A stretch of DNA of 8,417 bases, from contig CAMWMT010000094.1 of the NCBI GenBank assembly GCA_947175375.1, positions 1-8,417 on the forward strand, in the 5' to 3' direction. The notes beneath the pieces were generated by a model that ran no database searches, was not told the origin of the DNA, and saw only the letters and a program-made list of their open reading frames with translations. Every line of letters begins with the position of its first letter. Position 1 is the first letter of the stretch. Shown here piece after piece: positions 1 to 5,849 of the stretch. This DNA comes from an uncultured Clostridiaceae bacterium. Its GTDB lineage: Bacteria; Bacillota; Clostridia; Lachnospirales; Lachnospiraceae. The position numbers were made by a program, and so were the translations under genes.

Positions 1-39
1 AGATGTGGAAAAAAGGGCACAAAAAGGGAAATAAGGACG

Positions 40-160
40 ATGAAGATTACGAACGATGCTTTAAACCAGATGGTAGAACAGTTGGAAGCGGAAGTGTTTC
101 CTTCTGGAACTGATGGAACAGATCATTCGGGAATGGAAATCATACCGGGGAATTGAATAA
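40..160 (+). pseudogene. short frameshifted coding remnant, unknown
   Basis: An ATG at 40 opens a frame that reads MKITNDALNQMVEQLEAEVF and then turns into a low-complexity, unprotein-like tail before a TGA at 154-156. From about position 98 the neighbouring frame reads FLLELMEQIIREWKSYRGIE and stops at TAA 158-160. Joined with a one-base shift near the TTTCC at 97-101, the two halves make a plausible amphipathic helical protein of about 39 residues. The first frame is also open to the left window edge, so this could be the tail of a longer gene. An AAGG at 33-36 lies rather close to the ATG. I do not recognise the family. It may be a decayed gene or a sequencing error; confidence is low. Confidence 0.3.
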
Positions 161-188
161 GATAGAAAAAAAGAACTGCCATAAACAG

Positions 189-325
189 GGGGTGTTGCAA
201 AATGCTCTTTGTCCATGTGTTTAGCACTTGCATGGAAGATCGGACAGATAAAATCAGTCTTCAGTCCGCTCCAATCCACACAACGATGCTGAACGCACGG
301 ACAGGATTGCATTTTGCAACGCCTC
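189..325. repeat. large imperfect hairpin / MITE-like inverted repeat
   Basis: The two ends are inverted copies of each other. GTTGCAAAATGC (194-205) is exactly complementary to GCATTTTGCAAC (309-320), and the complementarity continues inward with wobbles and small gaps: GTCCATGTGTTTAGCA (211-226) opposite TGCTGAACGCACGGAC (287-302). An inner hairpin CGGAC/GTCCG lies at about 241-268. The right end runs into TCTTTTT (324-330). There is no coding frame of note inside; the long minus-strand frame across it is incidental. It could be a non-autonomous transposon remnant, although I see no clear target-site duplication, or a structured RNA that ends at the T run. I cannot assign it to a named IS or RNA family. 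Confidence 0.5.
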
Positions 326-362
326 TTTTTGTATATGCCGGGTAAAAATTTCACAATTCCTC

Positions 363-391
363 TTGACATATATAGATAACCGATATATTAT
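363..391 (+). promoter_or_regulatory. sigma-A promoter of the padR operon
   Basis: TTGACA (363-368) and TATTAT (386-391) are separated by 17 nt. The -10 box lies within the PadR-type operator described next, so binding there would block RNA polymerase. Confidence 0.8.
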
Positions 392-418
392 ATAGTTAAT
401 CTATATATAGGTTATCTA
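373..418. promoter_or_regulatory. nested inverted-repeat operator, probable PadR autoregulation site
   Basis: The outer arms TAGATAACC (373-381) and GGTTATCTA (410-418) are perfect inverted copies, with partial complementarity extending outward. Inside them a second inverted repeat is formed by TATATAG (389-395) and CTATATA (401-407). The site covers the promoter spacer and -10 box and reaches to just before the AAGGAGG of padR. AT-rich dyads at their own promoter are typical of PadR repressors, so autorepression is the natural reading. Two nested dyads would fit two dimers side by side; that part is inference. Confidence 0.7.
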
Positions 419-434
419 CATAAGGAGGTGCAGG

Positions 435-767
435 ATGGCAATTGATAAATCTCTGGTATCCGGAAGCATGGCAATGATGATTCTGAAGCTGCTTTCGGAA
501 AAGGACATGTACGGGTATGAGATGATCGATACTTTGCGGAAACGTTCTGAGAATGTGTTTGAACTGAAAGCAGGGACTCTGTATCCGCTGCTCCACAGTC
601 TGGAGGATAAGCAGTATCTCGTGTCCTATGAACAGGAAGCCGTAGGTAAAGTGCGGAAATACTACCAGATTACAAGGGACGGAAGGAAGCATCTGGAAGA
701 AAAGAAGTCTCAGTGGCAGGAATATTCCAGAGCGGTAATGAGCGTTCTGGCGCTGGAGGTGGGATGA
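435..767 (+). CDS. PadR-family transcriptional regulator
   Basis: A 110-residue protein that fits the short PadR-like repressors with winged-helix DNA-binding domain. The N-terminal stretch (about residues 8-60) has the family pattern MILKLLSEKDMYGYEMIDTL, followed by FELKAGTLYPLLHSLE, where the TLYPLL recognition-helix motif at about 48-53 is diagnostic. The wing strands (RKYYQITRDGRKHL, about 74-87) are followed by a C-terminal dimerisation helix. The start ATG has AAGGAGG about 7 nt upstream. Its stop overlaps the next gene by a few bases, so the two are translationally coupled. PadR proteins often sit directly in front of a HAAS-domain membrane protein, as here, and repress the pair until an envelope or drug stress is sensed. 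The inducer is not evident from the sequence. Confidence 0.93.
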   Translation: MAIDKSLVSGSMAMMILKLLSEKDMYGYEMIDTLRKRSENVFELKAGTLYPLLHSLEDKQYLVSYEQEAVGKVRKYYQITRDGRKHLEEKKSQWQEYSRAVMSVLALEVG

Positions 768-2116
768 TGAGGATGGAAGAATATCTGAGTACAGTGACAG
801 AGCAGATCCGCTGCGTGAAAGCAAGAGAGCTGGTTGTCGGGGAGCTTCGGGACCACATTCTGGATCAGGCGGAGGCTTACGAAGCAGAAGGCATGTTTGA
901 GGAAGAAGCCATGGAGAAAGCAATCCGTGATATGGGAGACCCGGTGGAGACCGGCGTGTCTCTGGACCGGATTCACAGGCCGCAGATCGAGGTGGGGATC
1001 CTGGTGATGATTGGGCTTATCAGCCTGGCTAGCATCGCTCTTCATGCGGTGCTGGGCGCTTATTCGCAGGAGGTGGATGGTGCAGGATATGGATATCTGC
1101 AGCGTCACATATGGTATGTAGTGCTGGGATATGCCATGATGCTTCTTGTTTACCGGCTGGACTACAGCATCCTGTCCCGGTTTGCAAAGCCAGTCGCGGC
1201 GGCATTTCTGGGATTTATCCTGATCGGAACCCGCTTTGCAATTACCATAAATGGTGCAAAGCTCTATATCATGATCGGATCTCTGAGGTTCTTTATGCCG
1301 GTAGTGATGATTCTGTATGTGCCGCTCTTTGGCGGGATTCTCTATGCCTATCGGGGAGAGGGCTATAAAGGAATGGGAAAGATCCTGCTGTGGGCGCTTG
1401 TACCTGCATGGATTACCTTCCATATCCCGGCATTTTCCCAGGGAGTGGTTCTCTGGGCAGCGTTCGTGGTACTGACGGCGATCGCAGTCTGGAAGGGATG
1501 GTATCGGGTGCACAGAACTGTAACGTTGAGTGCTCTAGGCATCCTGCTTGCAGCGCCGCCTCTTCTCTTCCTGGGAGCGGGTGCCCTGGGGCGTCTGGCA
1601 TCTTATCAGATAGCACGGATTCAGGCGTTTTTGACCAACTCTCCGGACAATAATTATCTGGCAATCCAGATGCGGAGGTTTCTTGCCAACAGCAGGTTTG
1701 TGGGCGGGAACACAGACAATATTACGGAACTTGTAAAACTTCCGGGATTTAGCAACGATTATATCTATATAAGCCTGATCTCGACCTATGGATTTCTGGC
1801 TGGAATGATTGTGGCTGCCATGATGATCTTCCTGGTCCTGAAAGTCTTTCGGGTATCTTTCAGGCAGAAAAACCAGCTTGGAATGATCCTTGGATGCAGC
1901 TGTGGGGTTGTATTTTTGTTCCAGATGGGGATCAGTATCGGGATGAACCTTGGGCTGCTTCCGACGACTTCGGCGATCCTGCCGTTCTTTTCTTCCGGAG
2001 GGACCGGCATCGTCGTATCCTATATCTTGCTGGGACTGGTGCTCAGTGTCTATCGGTATAAGAATATCCTGCCGGACAGGTCGGGGAAGAAGGTGGTCGG
2101 GAGGGTGTCCGGATGA
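764..2116 (+). CDS. HAAS-domain/SEDS (FtsW/RodA/SpoVE-like) membrane protein
   Basis: About 450 residues. Residues 1-70 are a soluble helical segment (LVVGELRDHILDQ, EEEAMEKAIRDMGDP) that resembles the HAAS/DUF1700 prefix domain found on PadR-controlled membrane proteins. Residues 74-435 form about ten membrane segments of the SEDS fold, the lipid II glycosyltransferases that work with class B PBPs. The loop LPGFSNDYIYISLIS (327-340) matches the FtsW/RodA PExHTDFIF region, and D332 takes the place of the essential Asp. LPFFSSGGTG (406-415) matches the C-terminal LPFISYGGSS signature. Other canonical motifs are lost: QPSE-K appears as FFMPVVMILY and the PDLGT region as IPAFSQG. Start: GGAGG at 755-759 serves ATG 764 or ATG 767; both overlap the padR stop. 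A longer frame from ATG 713 exists but lies inside padR without a suitable site. Function is probably a regulated or specialised cell-wall role; enzyme activity is unproven. Confidence 0.85.
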   Translation: MMRMEEYLSTVTEQIRCVKARELVVGELRDHILDQAEAYEAEGMFEEEAMEKAIRDMGDPVETGVSLDRIHRPQIEVGILVMIGLISLASIALHAVLGAYSQEVDGAGYGYLQRHIWYVVLGYAMMLLVYRLDYSILSRFAKPVAAAFLGFILIGTRFAITINGAKLYIMIGSLRFFMPVVMILYVPLFGGILYAYRGEGYKGMGKILLWALVPAWITFHIPAFSQGVVLWAAFVVLTAIAVWKGWYRVHRTVTLSALGILLAAPPLLFLGAGALGRLASYQIARIQAFLTNSPDNNYLAIQMRRFLANSRFVGGNTDNITELVKLPGFSNDYIYISLISTYGFLAGMIVAAMMIFLVLKVFRVSFRQKNQLGMILGCSCGVVFLFQMGISIGMNLGLLPTTSAILPFFSSGGTGIVVSYILLGLVLSVYRYKNILPDRSGKKVVGRVSG

Positions 2117-2154
2117 TTGTCAGCATTCCGGGCACAAAAAGCAAATGATTCCTT

Positions 2155-2183
2155 TTGTATAAATGTCCAGAAAGTGGTATAAT
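2155..2183 (+). promoter_or_regulatory. promoter of the macrodomain gene
   Basis: The extended -10 box TGGTATAAT (2175-2183) is a strong match. TTGTAT (2155-2160) is a weak -35 box at a 17-nt spacing. No convincing terminator separates it from the SEDS gene, so some readthrough from upstream is possible. Confidence 0.65.
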
Positions 2184-2221
2184 CCAGAAAAAGCGATTGA
2201 AAATCGGGACAGGGGAAAGCA

Positions 2222-2725
2222 ATGTTGAAAATTATAATGGGAGATATCACGAAGGTAAAGGCAGATGCCATCGTCAATGCAGCCAACACAAGTCTGCTGG
2301 GTGGAGGCGGTGTGGACGGCGCCATTCACCGCGCAGCGGGTCCGGAGCTTTTGGCAGAATGCAGGATGCTGCATGGATGTAAAACCGGTCAGGCGAAGAT
2401 TACGAAGGGGTATCGGCTTCCGGCGAAATATGTCATCCATACACCAGGACCGGTCTGGAACGGAGGACATAAGGGGGAAGAAGCCCTGCTGAAGAGCTGC
2501 TATGAGAACTGCCTGAAGCTGGCATCAGAGTATGGCTGTGAAACCGTAGCGTTTCCGTCGATCAGTACGGGAATCTATCGTTTTCCGCTGGAGAAGGCCT
2601 CGGTGATTGCAGTGGAGACGATCCTGTCTTATTGCAAAGAACACCCGGAGATCCAGGAAGTGCAGATGGTGTGCTTTGATGAACGGACGAAAGGATATTA
2701 TGAAAAGGCTCTGAGCCTTCTTTAA
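2222..2725 (+). CDS. MacroD-type macrodomain protein (probable O-acetyl-ADP-ribose deacetylase)
   Basis: A 167-residue single macrodomain, the usual length for YmdB/MacroD-like enzymes, which hydrolyse O-acetyl-ADP-ribose and can remove mono-ADP-ribose from acidic residues. Visible family motifs are GDIT (7-10), the ADP-ribose-binding NAAN (19-22), GGGGVDGAIHRAAG (27-40) with the catalytic-loop Asp at D32, VIHTPGPVW (71-79), and the diphosphate loop SISTGIYRFP (113-122). All key positions look intact. AGGGGA just upstream of the ATG is the ribosome binding site. It has its own promoter and no DarT-like ADP-ribosyltransferase next to it, so a housekeeping role in NAD-derived metabolite turnover is more likely than an antitoxin role. 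Substrate preference cannot be read from the sequence. Confidence 0.92.
   Translation: MLKIIMGDITKVKADAIVNAANTSLLGGGGVDGAIHRAAGPELLAECRMLHGCKTGQAKITKGYRLPAKYVIHTPGPVWNGGHKGEEALLKSCYENCLKLASEYGCETVAFPSISTGIYRFPLEKASVIAVETILSYCKEHPEIQEVQMVCFDERTKGYYEKALSLL
2705..2723 (+). terminator. weak hairpin at the macrodomain stop
   Basis: AAGGCT (2705-2710) pairs with AGCCTT (2714-2719) over a three-base loop, followed by CTTT. The stem is short and it overlaps the stop codon. It may be a weak terminator or may be chance. Confidence 0.3.
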
Positions 2726-2743
2726 CTTACAGGCTTCGCAGTT

Positions 2744-2776
2744 TTGACAGAAAGCACCGACACTGGAAACATAATA
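2744..2776 (+). promoter_or_regulatory. tentative spoIIID promoter
   Basis: TTGACA (2744-2749) precedes CATAATA (2770-2776), but the spacing of about 20 nt is too long for a good sigma-A promoter. CATA-type -10 boxes are used by the mother-cell factors sigma-E and sigma-K, and spoIIID is known to be sigma-E dependent in Bacillus; the -35 element is not clear here. Confidence 0.25.
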
Positions 2777-2826
2777 AACCGAATCCTTGCATAGATTGTA
2801 AAAACAGTTCATTCAGGGGATATTCG

Positions 2827-3084
2827 GTGAAGGATTATATTTCGGAAAGAGCCGTCAGGATCGCAAATTATATTATACAGAACAATGCCACCGTCCGGCA
2901 GACTGCCCAGAGCTTTGGAGTGAGTAAGTCGACAGTACATAAAGATGTGGCGGAACGGCTTCTCTATATCAACCCGCATCTGGCGGCAGAGGCGAGAAAA
3001 GTGCTGGACGTGAATAAATCAGAGCGGCACATACGCGGAGGGCTTGCCACGAGGGAAAAATATCTGCACCAGCACCATGCGTGA
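2827..3084 (+). CDS. spoIIID: sporulation transcriptional regulator SpoIIID
   Basis: An 85-residue DNA-binding protein that activates and represses many mother-cell genes after sigma-E switches on during sporulation. The sequence has the SpoIIID pattern throughout: start MKDYISERAV, helix-turn-helix at about residues 22-43 (TVRQTAQSFGVSKSTVHKDV), then ERLLYINPHLA, and the basic C-terminal region HIRGGLATREKYL that contributes to DNA binding. The start codon is GTG, supported by AGGGGA at 2815-2820 with a 6-nt gap. The length equals that of known SpoIIID proteins (about 80-95). It stands alone between a macrodomain gene and thiT rather than next to spoIIQ or mreB as in some Bacilli. Its presence indicates an endospore-forming lineage. 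Confidence 0.95.
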   Translation: MKDYISERAVRIANYIIQNNATVRQTAQSFGVSKSTVHKDVAERLLYINPHLAAEARKVLDVNKSERHIRGGLATREKYLHQHHA

Positions 3085-3102
3085 AAAGTGATCCGCGGAG
3101 TA

Positions 3103-3131
3103 TTGACAGCGCCTGGTTTTTTATCTATAAT
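3103..3131 (+). promoter_or_regulatory. consensus sigma-A promoter of thiT
   Basis: TTGACA (3103-3108), a 17-nt spacer and TATAAT (3126-3131) match the consensus exactly. Transcription would begin near 3138, just ahead of the riboswitch, which fits a strong default-on promoter controlled by attenuation. Confidence 0.88.
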
Positions 3132-3154
3132 AATCCTTAGAAAACTACACAGGA

Positions 3155-3256
3155 TTGATGACAAGGGAGCTTGCGGGAAGCAGGCTGAGAGTGGGCTGAT
3201 ACCGCCCTGACCTATAACCTGATTTGGGTAATGCCAACGTAGGGATGCGTTATGAG
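3155..3256 (+). ncRNA. TPP riboswitch (THI element)
   Basis: The conserved THI-box blocks appear in order: ACAAGGGAGC (3161-3170), GCTGAGA (3184-3190), a short variable P3-type arm GGGC/GCCC (3193-3207), AACCTGATTTGGGTAATGCC (3217-3236), and the closing AACGTAGGGATG (3236-3247). A P1 stem can form between 3155-3162 and 3249-3256 with one mismatch. Binding of thiamine pyrophosphate closes P1. The element lies directly upstream of a thiamine transporter gene, as expected. Confidence 0.95.
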
Positions 3257-3267
3257 GAATTTTAAAT

Positions 3268-3305
3268 CTCCTTTGTCTTCAATCGAAGATAAAGGAGGTT
3301 TTTTT
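3268..3305 (+). terminator. TPP-controlled terminator containing the thiT ribosome binding site
   Basis: CTCCTTTGTCTTC (3268-3280) pairs with GAAGATAAAGGAG (3285-3297) over a four-base loop, with one G-T pair, followed by seven T (3299-3305). The AAGGAGG that serves the thiT ATG at 3306 (7-nt gap) is the 3' arm of this hairpin. When it forms it can therefore end transcription and also hide the Shine-Dalgarno sequence of any readthrough transcript. Confidence 0.9.
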
Positions 3306-3971
3306 ATGTTTTCGTTTCTGGTAAATGCGGAGGGCGGCCTGACGGCTGCCGGTTATGCGGTATGTATCGTGGCTGGGATCGCGCTGTTCCTGCTGGCGAT
3401 CTTTTTCGCAGGAAAAAGCTCAGAAAAGAATAGGATGACCACGAAGCAGCTGATTTTCTGCGCGGTATGCATGGCACTCGCTTTTGTGACTTCCTATATT
3501 AAGCTTTTTGAGATGCCATGGGGCGGCAGCGTAACATTGTGCAGTATGCTCTTTATCGTCATGGTGGCAAACTGGTACGGGGTGAAGACAGGTGTCCTTG
3601 TGGGTCTTGCTTATGGAATCCTGCAGTTTATTCAGGAGCCGTATGTACTCTCGCTCTTCCAGGTGTGCTGTGATTACGTGCTGGCATTTGCGGCTCTCGG
3701 GGTGGCGGGATTTTTCTCCAAAAGTCCGAAGGGGCTGGTGAAGGGCTATATCGCGGCGGTACTGGCAAGAGGGGCGTTCCATGCCCTGGGCGGGTATTTG
3801 TACTGGATGAGCTATATGCCGGATAATTTTCCACAGTCTTTGAAAGCAGTGTATCCGATCGTATATAACTACAGCTTCCTGCTGGTGGAGGCGATGATCA
3901 CGGCAGTTTTGATCTCTGTGCCGGCAGTCGCGTCAGCGCTGAATCAGGTGAAGAGGACGGCGGTATCGTAG
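3306..3971 (+). CDS. thiT: thiamine transporter ThiT (ECF S component)
   Basis: A 221-residue membrane protein, the substrate-binding S component that captures thiamine and works with the shared EcfA-EcfA'-EcfT module coded elsewhere. ThiT hallmarks are MPWGGSVTLCSML (70-82), WYGVKTGVLVGLAYGILQFI (90-109), the conserved acidic site QEPY with E111, FHALGGYLYW (158-167) with H159, and YPIVYNYS (183-190); the aromatic and acidic residues fit the thiamine pocket of Lactococcus ThiT. Start: ATG 3306 directly follows the riboswitch terminator and has AAGGAGG; an in-frame ATG at 3252 lies inside the riboswitch region and is not used. The protein is longer than the usual 180-200 residues because of an extra N-terminal membrane segment (about 13-35) before KNRMTTKQL. 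It is probably a single-gene transcription unit, repressed by high TPP. Confidence 0.95.
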   Translation: MFSFLVNAEGGLTAAGYAVCIVAGIALFLLAIFFAGKSSEKNRMTTKQLIFCAVCMALAFVTSYIKLFEMPWGGSVTLCSMLFIVMVANWYGVKTGVLVGLAYGILQFIQEPYVLSLFQVCCDYVLAFAALGVAGFFSKSPKGLVKGYIAAVLARGAFHALGGYLYWMSYMPDNFPQSLKAVYPIVYNYSFLLVEAMITAVLISVPAVASALNQVKRTAVS

Positions 3972-3984
3972 AGCGAACGATCGT

Positions 3985-4030
3985 GGCTGTCGGTTTGTCT
4001 TTTTCGCAGACCGGCAGCCGTTTTCATTTT
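3985..4030 (+). terminator. intrinsic terminator of thiT
   Basis: GGCTGTCGGTTTG (3985-3997) pairs with CAGACCGGCAGCC (4007-4019) with two G-T pairs, followed by GTTTTCATTTT. It begins 14 nt after the thiT stop and separates it from guaA. Confidence 0.85.
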
Positions 4031-4079
4031 AAGATGTGTGAAACGGGCCGGATTTGCACTGGATTTTCCCTCTTAGTGC

Positions 4080-4108
4080 TTGCCATAAGATGAGACATCA
4101 CGTATAAT
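4080..4108 (+). promoter_or_regulatory. promoter of guaA
   Basis: TTGCCA (4080-4085), a 17-nt spacer and a perfect TATAAT (4103-4108) predict a start near 4115, leaving a leader of only about 24 nt. There is no room for a purine riboswitch. The upstream in-frame ATG at 4109 would lie ahead of the transcript, which supports the later TTG start. Confidence 0.82.
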
Positions 4109-4138
4109 ATGTTCAAATATACCGAGGAGGAAAACGGT

Positions 4139-5680
4139 TTGGCAAGAGAAATGGTCATCGTTCTGGATTTCGGTGGGCAGTACAATCAGTTGATCGCGCG
4201 CCGGGTCAGAGAGTGCAATGTATATTGTGAAGTGCATCCGTACACGTTGAGCCTTGAGAAGATAAAGGAGATGGAGCCTAAAGGGATCATCTTTACAGGA
4301 GGTCCTAACAGTGTCTATGATGAGGCTTCTCCCCATTATCAGAAGGAGATTTTCGAGACAGGCATCCCGATTCTGGGAATCTGCTATGGATCTCAGCTCG
4401 TCGCATACAGCCTGGGCGGGAAAGTGGAGACAGCTCCGGTCAGTGAGTATGGACATACGAAGGTGGAAGTGGACCGGTCTTCTGTGCTTTTTAAAGACGT
4501 GGAACCGACCACAGTGGCATGGATGAGCCATACGGATTATATCGCGCAGGCGCCGGAAGGTTTCCGTGTGACCGCGCATACGCCGGTCTGTCCGGTGGCG
4601 GCTATGGAATGCCCCGAGAAGAAGATCTATGCGACTCAGTTCCATCCGGAGGTCATGCATACGAAGGAAGGGCAGAAGATGCTCAGAAGCTTTGTATATG
4701 ACGTGTGCGGATGTGCGGGAGACTGGCAGATGGGTTCCTTTGTGGAAGAGACGATCCGTCAGGTACGGGAAAAGGTAGGCGACGGCAAAGTGCTGTGCGC
4801 CCTGTCCGGCGGTGTGGATTCTTCCGTGGCAGCAGTTCTTCTGTCCAAGGCTATCGGAAGGCAGTTGACCTGTGTGTTTGTAGATCATGGGCTTTTGCGC
4901 AAGAACGAAGGGGACGAGGTGGAAGCGGTCTTTGGTCCGGACGGTCCGTATGAACTGAATTTTATCCGGGTCAATGCACAGCAGAGATATTATGAGAAAT
5001 TAAAGGGAGTTACGGAGCCGGAGCAGAAGCGTAAGATTATTGGTGAAGAGTTCATCCGTGTCTTTGAGGAAGAGGCAAAGAAGATCGGAGCGGTGGATTT
5101 TCTGGTGCAGGGGACCATCTATCCGGACGTGATCGAATCCGGATTGGGTAAGTCTGCAGTCATCAAGTCTCACCACAATGTGGGTGGCCTTCCGGATGTG
5201 GTGGATTTTAAAGAGATCATCGAACCACTGCGGATGCTGTTCAAGGACGAAGTCCGTAAAGCTGGTCTGGAACTCGGTATTCCGGAACATCTGGTCTACC
5301 GTCAGCCGTTTCCGGGACCGGGACTTGGAATCCGGATCATTGGCGAAGTGACGGAGGAAAAAGTCCGGATCGTACAGGATGCGGATTATATTTACCGGGA
5401 AGAGATCGCGAAAGCAGGACTGGATAAAGGGCTGGGACAGTATTTCGCAGGACTGACGAATATGCGGTCCGTTGGAGTCATGGGAGATTTCCGGACTTAT
5501 GACTACGCAGTAGCATTGAGAGCTGTGAATACCAGTGACTTTATGACGGCGGAGTGCGCGGAGATTCCTTATGAAGTGCTGTTTAAAGTGACGAGCAGGA
5601 TTATAAATGAGGTGAAAGGAGTTAACCGGGTCGTGTATGATCTGACTTCGAAGCCGCATGGGACGATAGAATTTGAATAG
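4139..5680 (+). CDS. guaA: GMP synthase (glutamine-hydrolysing)
   Basis: Converts XMP to GMP in the cytosol using ATP and ammonia from glutamine; last step of guanine nucleotide synthesis. The 513-residue length is normal. Residues about 5-195 are a class I glutamine amidotransferase: oxyanion region FTGGPNSVY (52-60), nucleophile C82 in GICYGSQ, and H169/E171 in QFHPEV. Residues about 205-395 are the ATP pyrophosphatase domain with the PP loop ALSGGVDSS (221-229). The C-terminal dimerisation domain contains RQPFPGPGLGIRI (388-400). The end reads SKPHGTIEFE where many GuaA have SKPPATIEWE. Start: TTG 4139 is preceded by GAGGAGG with an 8-nt gap, and gives the usual short leader MAREMVIVLDFGGQYNQ. 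The in-frame ATG 4109 is too close to the promoter; ATG 4151 is too far from the ribosome binding site. Confidence 0.97.
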   Translation: MAREMVIVLDFGGQYNQLIARRVRECNVYCEVHPYTLSLEKIKEMEPKGIIFTGGPNSVYDEASPHYQKEIFETGIPILGICYGSQLVAYSLGGKVETAPVSEYGHTKVEVDRSSVLFKDVEPTTVAWMSHTDYIAQAPEGFRVTAHTPVCPVAAMECPEKKIYATQFHPEVMHTKEGQKMLRSFVYDVCGCAGDWQMGSFVEETIRQVREKVGDGKVLCALSGGVDSSVAAVLLSKAIGRQLTCVFVDHGLLRKNEGDEVEAVFGPDGPYELNFIRVNAQQRYYEKLKGVTEPEQKRKIIGEEFIRVFEEEAKKIGAVDFLVQGTIYPDVIESGLGKSAVIKSHHNVGGLPDVVDFKEIIEPLRMLFKDEVRKAGLELGIPEHLVYRQPFPGPGLGIRIIGEVTEEKVRIVQDADYIYREEIAKAGLDKGLGQYFAGLTNMRSVGVMGDFRTYDYAVALRAVNTSDFMTAECAEIPYEVLFKVTSRIINEVKGVNRVVYDLTSKPHGTIEFE

Positions 5681-5711
5681 ATTGTGGTTGCCGCAAGTCT
5701 GGTTTTTGGTT

Positions 5712-5750
5712 GCCGCAAATCCGGTGTAGAATCGGATTTGCGGCGGTTTA
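5712..5750 (+). terminator. putative guaA terminator hairpin with a duplicated left arm
   Basis: GCCGCAAATCCG (5712-5723) is a perfect complement of CGGATTTGCGGC (5733-5744). The stem is strong but is followed only by GGTTTACTAT, so termination may be weak. An earlier near-copy GCCGCAAGTCTG (about 5690-5701) can pair with the same right arm through G-T pairs, giving two alternative hairpins. Confidence 0.5.
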
Positions 5751-5820
5751 CTATAAAAAAGAATATCAGATTATATATTCCATAGTAGTGCCTAGGTAAA
5801 GGTTGAAGTAGATAGTGCGA

Positions 5821-5841
5821 CCTGGAATTTTAAATTTCAGG
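5821..5841 (+). promoter_or_regulatory. small dyad overlapping the ribosome binding site of the DUF4869 gene
   Basis: CCTGGAATTT (5821-5830) and AAATTTCAGG (5832-5841) form an almost perfect dyad with one G-T pair. The right arm contains the AGG that starts the AGGTGA ribosome binding site of the next gene. It could be an operator or an RNA hairpin that limits translation. I see no convincing sigma-A promoter between 5745 and 5840; TTTACT (5747-5752) with a TATAT-rich stretch near 5772 is the best weak candidate. Confidence 0.4.
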
Positions 5842-5849
5842 TGATTAAA

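Noticed and set aside
61..369. 102-codon minus-strand frame over the hairpin element
   Set aside because: Crosses both arms of the inverted repeat and the promoter area; no ribosome binding site or family resemblance.
713..763. Upstream ATG at 713 as the start of the SEDS gene
   Set aside because: It would overlap padR by 55 nt without a ribosome binding site, while GGAGG at 755-759 serves the ATG codons at 764 and 767.
710..1513. 267-codon open frame on the minus strand
   Set aside because: Antisense to the HAAS-SEDS gene; composition is rich in His, Gln and Pro as expected of a shadow frame.
2222..2725. Macrodomain protein as the antitoxin DarG of a DarTG system
   Set aside because: The protein is a single macrodomain of normal enzyme length, and no DarT-like ADP-ribosyltransferase is next to it.
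4030..4138. Purine riboswitch ahead of guaA
   Set aside because: The promoter at 4080-4108 leaves a leader of about 24 nt, and no conserved purine-aptamer sequence is visible.
4073..4888. 271-codon open frame on the minus strand
   Set aside because: It is antisense to guaA, which has clear full-length motifs; the frame has no ribosome binding site and no recognisable motifs.
5000..5659. 219-codon open frame on the minus strand
   Set aside because: Antisense to the second half of guaA and without motifs.
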